Translations under genes and position numbers: made by a program
NCBI GenBank assembly: GCA_041660925.1
Contig: JBAZVI010000004.1
Location: forward strand, 62,001 to 126,000
Direction of reading: 5' to 3'
Origin: Elusimicrobiota bacterium
GTDB lineage: Bacteria > Elusimicrobiota > Elusimicrobia > UBA1565
Length of the DNA: 64,000 bases
Shown: positions 59,224-64,000 of the stretch, in pieces
Numbering within the stretch: the first letter of the stretch is position 1
How the letters are laid out: each line of letters starts with the position of its first letter
Notes under the pieces: generated by a model
The model's database searches: none
What the model was told of the DNA's origin: nothing
What the model saw: the letters and a program-made list of their open reading frames with translations, nothing else

Positions 59224-60491
59224 TCGTTCATCTCGGCGATCTTGGCCGCCGCCTCCTTCTGCATCAGCGCCGCCGCGGCGTCGGGCGCGATCTGGCCCGA
59301 GACGGTGCGGCCGTAGACCGGGCGCATCGCGTCCCAGACCGCGCGCATCTCGGTGGCCATGGGCATCGGCTTGCCGACGAGGAGCTGGTCCATCGAGGCG
59401 CGCAGCACGGGATTGTCCATGATGACTTTCGCGTGCGCGGCCCGGCTCAAGGCGGGCAGGCGCTTGAGGGCCTTCACCTGGGCGATCTGGCTCTTCTCGC
59501 TGACCATGAACTCGACGAAGCGCCGCACGAGCTCGAGCTTCTCGCCTTCGAGCTTGGAGCTCAGCATGAAATACTTGCCGCTCACCATCGGGCTCGGCCA
59601 GCGCCCGGTCTCGTCCACTCTCGGGATGCGGGCGGCGCCGAAGTCCTTGCCGAGCTGCGTCTCATAGGTGGAGAGCGCCCAGTCGCCGTTGATGATCATG
59701 GCGGCCTTGCGCTCCTTGAAGAGCGCGTCCATGCAGTTGTAGTCGCACTCCTGCGGGACGATCTTCCGCTTGTCCTTGAGGTCGAGGATGAAGGCGAGGG
59801 TCCGGCGCATGGCCGGCGTGTCGAGGGTGGGGGTGCGGCCGTCGATGGGCCAGCCCCCGAAGGCGCCGAGCCAGGGCGCGAGCCAGAAGGGCTCGTTGAG
59901 GAAGAAGGCGAGGCAGTGCTGCACCGTGCGCGCATCCGCGCTCCCGGCGCCCTTCTGCTGGATCCTGCCGCAGAGGTCGTAGAGCTCGCTCATGCTCTTC
60001 GGCGCCTCGGGGACGAAGCTCCGATTGTAGAAGAGCATGAGGTGGTTGCCGTTGGACATCGGCACCCCCCAGGTCTTCCCGTCGAGGGTGATGGCCTCGA
60101 CGACCGGTTTGTTGAAGCGGCGCATGTCGAAGAGGGCGTCGGTCGGATGGATGAAGCCCGCGATGCAGTAGATGCCGGCCGGGTCGGAAGGGCTCAGCAG
60201 GAGGTCGGGCGGCGTGCCCGCGATGGAGGCGGTCTGGAACTGCTGGCGCTGGTCCTCCGTATGGAAGTGGGTGCGCACGACGCGGACGTCCTCGTTGCCG
60301 GGGAGCTTGCGGAACTCCGCGAAGAGTCCGTCGAGGAACGGGGCGACGAAGGCGTCCTCCTGCTCCCAGAGCACGATGGTGCGCGCGGCGGCGGCGTCCT
60401 CGCTTCGGCTGCGGCAGGAGCAGAGAGGGATCAGGAGGATGAGGAGGAGCGGAAGGAGGACGCGGGCGCGAGGATGGTCCGGGGAGGGCAT
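59220..60491 (-). CDS. Sugar-binding lipoprotein of ABC transporter
   Basis: A 423-residue extracytoplasmic solute-binding protein (family 1 type). The signal ends in a lipobox-like LIPLCSC, so it should be lipid-anchored. The mature part shows the family pattern: TIVLWEQEDAF, GTPPDLLLSPSDPAG, TWGVPMSNGNHLMLFYNR, AAMIINGDWALSTYE and the SGKYFMLSS hinge region. It hands sugar to the MalF/MalG-type permeases encoded next. It follows the GH13 gene by 22 bases, so maltodextrins are the best guess for ligand. Confidence 0.88.
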   Translation of the reverse strand: MPSPDHPRARVLLPLLLILLIPLCSCRSRSEDAAAARTIVLWEQEDAFVAPFLDGLFAEFRKLPGNEDVRVVRTHFHTEDQRQQFQTASIAGTPPDLLLSPSDPAGIYCIAGFIHPTDALFDMRRFNKPVVEAITLDGKTWGVPMSNGNHLMLFYNRSFVPEAPKSMSELYDLCGRIQQKGAGSADARTVQHCLAFFLNEPFWLAPWLGAFGGWPIDGRTPTLDTPAMRRTLAFILDLKDKRKIVPQECDYNCMDALFKERKAAMIINGDWALSTYETQLGKDFGAARIPRVDETGRWPSPMVSGKYFMLSSKLEGEKLELVRRFVEFMVSEKSQIAQVKALKRLPALSRAAHAKVIMDNPVLRASMDQLLVGKPMPMATEMRAVWDAMRPVYGRTVSGQIAPDAAAALMQKEAAAKIAEMNE

Positions 60492-60513
60492 CGCGGGAGG
60501 ATTCTACCCTTTT

Positions 60514-63500
60514 TCAGGAACCCGCACGCCAACCGAGCTGCAGCGCGAGGGCCCGACCCGCGTAAAAGAACCCCAGCGCGACCCACCCGAACGGGAGGAG
60601 CGTCGCGAGGAGCAGCCAGAAGGCCTTCCCGAAGCGCTTCGGCGCCGGCGCGGGGTCCTCGGCGCCGGCCCTCTGGGACAGGACGGCGAAGGCCCCGGCC
60701 TTCTGCCGGGCGGCGGGCAGGGTCGCGTCGTCGGAGACCTCCTCGATCTCGAGGACGTGGGCGCGCCCGCCCTCGAGTCCTACGGAGAGGCCCTCGCGCA
60801 GGAGCTCCGCGCCCGTGCGCACATAGGTCTTCGGCGTCCCGTCGGCGGAGAGGTCCACCCTGTCGCGCAGGACGTAGGTCCGGTCGCCGCGCGGCTCGAA
60901 GGCGCCGAAGGCCTTCAGCACCGGCTTGCGCAGGCGGAAGCGGCCCCAGGCCTGTCCCTCGGAGAAGTTGGCCGCGACGAGCACGGCCTTCTGCCGGCCG
61001 TCCGCCTCGTCGTAGCGGCCGACGGTCCAGGCGACGATGGGCGTGCCGCCGGCCGGCTCGAGCACCTCGGCGGCTCCCTTCTCGAAGAGCTCGCGGTACC
61101 GGGCCGACTGCTCGAGCATCGCGCGCACGAAGCCGCCGTTCTGCGCGTCGTACTCCTTCCAGTTGAGGGAGACGGGGATGTCGAAGGGGATGGACTTCTC
61201 GCGGTCCACCGACTTCGAGAGGTCGGCGAGGAGGTTGCGCGCCTGGCCGACGCCCTGCTCGACGCCGTTGTAGATGAGCACGGGGCGGAACATGAGCGCG
61301 GTGGCCGCGGCCGCGCGCACGACCCGGCCGAACTTGTCGAAGGGGTTCCCCTCCCCGCCGTCGTGGGTGCCGAGGAAGTTCACCATCGCGGCGCCGCCCT
61401 TCTGCCAGGCGCGGAAGACGGCGTTGCGCAGCGCGGCGCGGATGCGCTCGGCGTCGCGGCTGACCATGGCGTCGTAAAGCCCGTTCTGGCCGAGCGAGAG
61501 GTCCTGATCGGCCTTGTTGTAGATGCCGTCGGAGCCGGAGCGGCTGATGTCGGTCGCGAAGGAATAGACCTCGTCGATGGCGAAGGCGGCGGGCGTGCGG
61601 CTCTTCACGTCGTCGGTGAAGTCCTGCCAGAACTCGGTCGCCCCGATCGCCTTCGCGCGCGCTCCGAACTCGGTGAAGAGCCGGTCCATCTCGGCCTTCG
61701 CCCACGGGGCGAGCGGCCAGTTGCGCTCCGCCTCGAGGTATTCCGTCCACTGGGGGAAGAAGCGCGCGTTGGCCTGATAGTACGCCATGTCGCGCCGGAC
61801 GGCGTCGATGCCGAAGTCCTCGAAGAGCCGGTGCGCCTGCTCGATCTCCCACGCCCGCGCCTCGGGCCGCGAGTAGTCGATCTGCACCATGTCCACCCAC
61901 ATGCCGTCGGCGTAGTCGGTGCGGGGATGGTGGACGAGGATCTTCTTGTGGACGCGCCTGCCGTTCTCGGGATAGTTGTCGGTCTCGACGAGGTAGAAGA
62001 GCGGGGAGCGGTCGCCGTAGGGCTTGCTCGGGATGGCGGCCTGGATCTCCTGGTCGCTCAGGTCCTGGGGAGGGACGATGTGCAGCGTCGCCTCGGGGCG
62101 CTGGGCGACGAGCTCGCTGTCGATGGAGGTGTGGTTGGGGATGAAGTCCGTCATCACCTTGAGGCCCGCGGCGTGCGCGCGCCGCACGAAGTCGCGCAGG
62201 GCCGCGTCGCCGCCGAGCTCGGGCTTGACCCGGTAGCCCGTGAGCGCGTAAGGCGAGCCGCCGCCCGTGCCCCAGCGCCGGATCTTCCCGATCTCGAAGA
62301 TGTCGAGCAGCCAGACGACGTCGCCGTGCGTCTCGGCGCGGATGCGGGCGAACTCCGCGTCGTCGATGGACTCGAAGAAGTTCTTCCCGGGCTTCAGGCG
62401 GTTGTAAGCCCGGGCGAGGATCATGTAGATGCCCGCCGAGCGGCCCCAGGCGGCGCGGTCGAGGAGGTGCAGGTCGGCGCGCAGCTCCTTGAGCGCGCGG
62501 GTGAGGACCTCGTTCAAGCGTCGGTTGGTCTCGGCGGGGGTGAGCCCGGCGCCGCGCAGGTCGGCGAGCTCGCGGCGCAGCGGCGCGGTCCAGGCCGCCG
62601 GGGAGAGCAGGGCGTCGAGGTAGTTGAAATAGTTCTCGACCTGGCCGGCCGAGAAGCCCGCGCCGAAGGAGCGCTCGTTCTCGAGCTTGCTGTAGAAGAA
62701 CCCTTCGAGCCCCGCGCCGCGCGCCTTCGCCACGGCGCCGTCGGGCTTGCGGAAGCCGAAGGGCTCGATCGTCCGGCCCTTCGGCGCGGTGCCGTCGCCG
62801 AGGACCGCCTTGAGCTCCTTGAGCTTCGCGTACTCGTCGGCGGGGCGACTGTCCTGGCCGTCGCCGGAGAAGCCGAGGGCGTCGGCGAAGCGCGAGAGGA
62901 GAGAGCGGCGCGGGGAATACGGGGCCACCGCAACGGCGGCGTCCGCTTCCCCGGAGGCGGAACGGCGGCCGTCGAAGAACCGGCGCAGCTCGCCGCCCTT
63001 CCCGACGCTCTCCGTGCCGGAGAGGCGCCGGCCGAACGAACGCAGGGTCGGGAGGACGCCCTCCTCAGCGCCGGAGCGCTCCGCGGACGCGGGGGGGACG
63101 GACGAGGGAGAGGACGGGACTCCGGGAACCTGGACGAACGCGACGGCGGCCGGAACCGTCCGTACCGCGGCACCCGCGGGCTGCGCGGTCGGAACCTGCG
63201 CGTTCGGCAGGACGAGCGCGGCCTGCGCGGCGGGAGTCGGCGCCGTCCGCACGGTCGGCGCGAGCGACGGCAGCGTTCCGAGCGCGAGCGGCAGGACGGG
63301 AGAGAGCGGGGCGTTCAGGCCGACGGCCGGCTGGACGGAGACCGCGACCCCCGCGGGCGTCGCGGCAGGGGACGCCGTCACCGGCGCCTGCGAGACCGTC
63401 TGGGCGCGCGCGCCGCAGACGAAGAAGCCCTGCAGGAGCAGGGCCGTGAAGGGGAAGAGAGAGCGCCGGGCCGGACGAGGCCGGACGGAAGGGATCTCCG

Positions 63501-63519
63501 CGCGCAGGTCGTTCTCCAT
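60514..63519 (-). CDS. Membrane-anchored GH13 alpha-amylase family enzyme
   Basis: A 1001-residue protein, first gene of the uptake operon. The N-terminus has a signal-like hydrophobic stretch (LFPFTALLLQGFFVCGARAQ), then about 300 residues rich in Ala, Pro and Val. The GH13 barrel shows region I DFIPNHTS, region II GIDAVRRDMAYY (Asp nucleophile), region III AIDEVYSFA (Glu acid/base) and region IV FLGTHDGG. A small beta domain follows. The C-terminus has a helix (FWLLLATLLPFGWVALGFF) and short basic tail, so the enzyme is probably held in a membrane, catalytic part outside the cytoplasm. Subfamily and exact activity (hydrolase or maltosyltransferase) are open. It likely makes oligosaccharides for the importer. 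Confidence 0.82.
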   Translation of the reverse strand: MENDLRAEIPSVRPRPARRSLFPFTALLLQGFFVCGARAQTVSQAPVTASPAATPAGVAVSVQPAVGLNAPLSPVLPLALGTLPSLAPTVRTAPTPAAQAALVLPNAQVPTAQPAGAAVRTVPAAVAFVQVPGVPSSPSSVPPASAERSGAEEGVLPTLRSFGRRLSGTESVGKGGELRRFFDGRRSASGEADAAVAVAPYSPRRSLLSRFADALGFSGDGQDSRPADEYAKLKELKAVLGDGTAPKGRTIEPFGFRKPDGAVAKARGAGLEGFFYSKLENERSFGAGFSAGQVENYFNYLDALLSPAAWTAPLRRELADLRGAGLTPAETNRRLNEVLTRALKELRADLHLLDRAAWGRSAGIYMILARAYNRLKPGKNFFESIDDAEFARIRAETHGDVVWLLDIFEIGKIRRWGTGGGSPYALTGYRVKPELGGDAALRDFVRRAHAAGLKVMTDFIPNHTSIDSELVAQRPEATLHIVPPQDLSDQEIQAAIPSKPYGDRSPLFYLVETDNYPENGRRVHKKILVHHPRTDYADGMWVDMVQIDYSRPEARAWEIEQAHRLFEDFGIDAVRRDMAYYQANARFFPQWTEYLEAERNWPLAPWAKAEMDRLFTEFGARAKAIGATEFWQDFTDDVKSRTPAAFAIDEVYSFATDISRSGSDGIYNKADQDLSLGQNGLYDAMVSRDAERIRAALRNAVFRAWQKGGAAMVNFLGTHDGGEGNPFDKFGRVVRAAAATALMFRPVLIYNGVEQGVGQARNLLADLSKSVDREKSIPFDIPVSLNWKEYDAQNGGFVRAMLEQSARYRELFEKGAAEVLEPAGGTPIVAWTVGRYDEADGRQKAVLVAANFSEGQAWGRFRLRKPVLKAFGAFEPRGDRTYVLRDRVDLSADGTPKTYVRTGAELLREGLSVGLEGGRAHVLEIEEVSDDATLPAARQKAGAFAVLSQRAGAEDPAPAPKRFGKAFWLLLATLLPFGWVALGFFYAGRALALQLGWRAGS

Positions 63520-63590
63520 CTCCCCCGGATTGTAGCCCCGCGGGGAGCGGGAAGCATGGGTCGTGAAGACCTATAGAGGTAGATATTAGT

Positions 63591-63712
63591 CCCATGCCGC
63601 TCTGGGACCTAAGGGCTGGTTCCTGCCGCTCGTCCTGCGCGAGCGCCCCTTCATGGGCACCGTCTGGTATGAGAACGGGAAAGCCGCGCGGCACTGGATA
63701 GAGGAATTATAA
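63591..63712 (+). pseudogene. Possible 3' remnant of a decayed gene
   Basis: A plus-strand frame of about 40 codons ends at TAA 63710-63712 and reads GPKGWFLPLVLRERPFMG, then TVWYENGKAARHWIEEL. The composition looks like real protein, but an in-frame stop lies just upstream and there is no start. I do not recognise the parent gene. Confidence 0.35.
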
Positions 63713-63737
63713 CGCCAGCGATAAGGTCTTTCCTTTC

Positions 63738-63755
63738 CCCCCCTCGAGAGGGGGG
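63738..63755 (-). terminator. GC hairpin downstream of the right-edge gene
   Basis: Arms 63738-63745 and 63748-63755 form a C-run/G-run stem around the CTCGAG centre, 35 bases past the stop of the 63790 gene. Same style as the hairpin at 18925-18946. No T-tract. Confidence 0.4.
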
Positions 63756-63789
63756 CGACAGACTTATTGAACGGGATTCGGGGAGCGAC

Positions 63790-64000
63790 CTAGGCGTCGG
63801 AAGCGCCCTTCACTTCAGGCGGCAGGTCTCCGCCCCCGTCGAGCACGGGGGAGAGCAGCCGGGCGAGCCCCATCGTCCCGAGCGTCCCGATGATGATGAG
63901 CCAGCTCCAGCCGAGCGGCAGGATCTTCTTCTCGGAGAGGATGAGCAGGGTCAGGTTGATGCCCGACATGGTCAGCATCGCGACGATGTTGGCCCGGTTC
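63790..64000 (-). CDS. C-terminus of a multi-pass transporter, partial
   Basis: The gene enters from the right edge; 69 codons are visible. They encode NRANIVAMLTMSGINLTLLI, a loop with LSEKKILPLG, another helix (WSWLIIIGTLGTMGLARLL) and a hydrophilic end. The helix pattern would suit the last helices of a sodium/solute symporter, but the fragment is too short to decide. Stop TAG at 63790-63792. Confidence 0.5.
   Translation of the reverse strand, partial: NRANIVAMLTMSGINLTLLILSEKKILPLGWSWLIIIGTLGTMGLARLLSPVLDGGGDLPPEVKGASDA

Noticed and set aside
1..64000. tRNA, rRNA and riboswitch genes
   Set aside because: I read the gaps for cloverleaf or rRNA-like sequence and saw none; gaps hold promoters, hairpins and repeat elements only.

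Overview
The window is GC-rich bacterial chromosomal DNA, almost fully coding, with short gaps and many ATGA stop/start overlaps. PorV/PorQ-like proteins paired with proteins carrying type IX-like C-terminal tails, very long Kelch/TIG surface proteins, TadE-like proteins, a lipoprotein murein hydrolase and an outer-membrane flavour overall point to a Gram-negative, probably Elusimicrobiota-like, organism. That assignment is inference; no rRNA or tRNA gene was seen.

Region 1 (1-9455, minus strand) is an operon-like run of seven genes. Five consecutive genes encode diverged paralogues: one N-terminal membrane anchor, a long Ala/Gly/Ser-rich middle, a conserved TPY motif and a C-terminal block of membrane helices. 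The leading gene encodes an anchored protein with a methionine-rich tail. A near-consensus promoter lies ahead of the run, and a second one of the same design lies ahead of the partial gene at the left edge. I do not recognise the family.

Region 2 (9580-14950) holds three related ATP-grasp-like ligases and an alpha-oxoamine synthase (PLP-dependent). It looks like a small biosynthetic cluster of unknown product. Region 3 (14976-23342, minus) has an FtsH-like membrane AAA protease, two TadE-like pseudopilin-type proteins (a 291 bp repeat element covers the start of the first), a calcineurin-like phosphoesterase and SMC. Region 4 (23545-30147, plus) has an MltA lytic transglycosylase coupled to a NamZ/DUF1343 muramidase, then a PorV-like protein, a small protein with a sorting-like tail, and a fibre protein ending in a C1q-like domain.

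Region 5 (30577-47987, minus) is a 5495-residue secreted protein of Kelch, Ig-like/FN3 and nine tandem TIG domains, followed by a PorV-like partner. Region 6 (48052-55995) is the most plastic part. An RHS/YD-repeat protein ends in a phospholipase A2-like toxin domain and is followed by a small membrane protein that is a candidate immunity protein. Next come a REP-associated tyrosine transposase in a perfect 30 bp inverted repeat, a truncated transglutaminase-like gene, a frameshifted secreted-protein gene, and a 265 bp inverted-repeat element inserted in a duplicated leader segment. These tip and island genes are visibly AT-richer than the rest.

Region 7 (56008-63519, minus) is a carbohydrate operon: a membrane-anchored GH13 amylase-family enzyme, a lipoprotein binding protein, two permeases and an MsmK/UgpC-type ATPase. 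The right edge carries the C-terminus of a multi-pass transporter.
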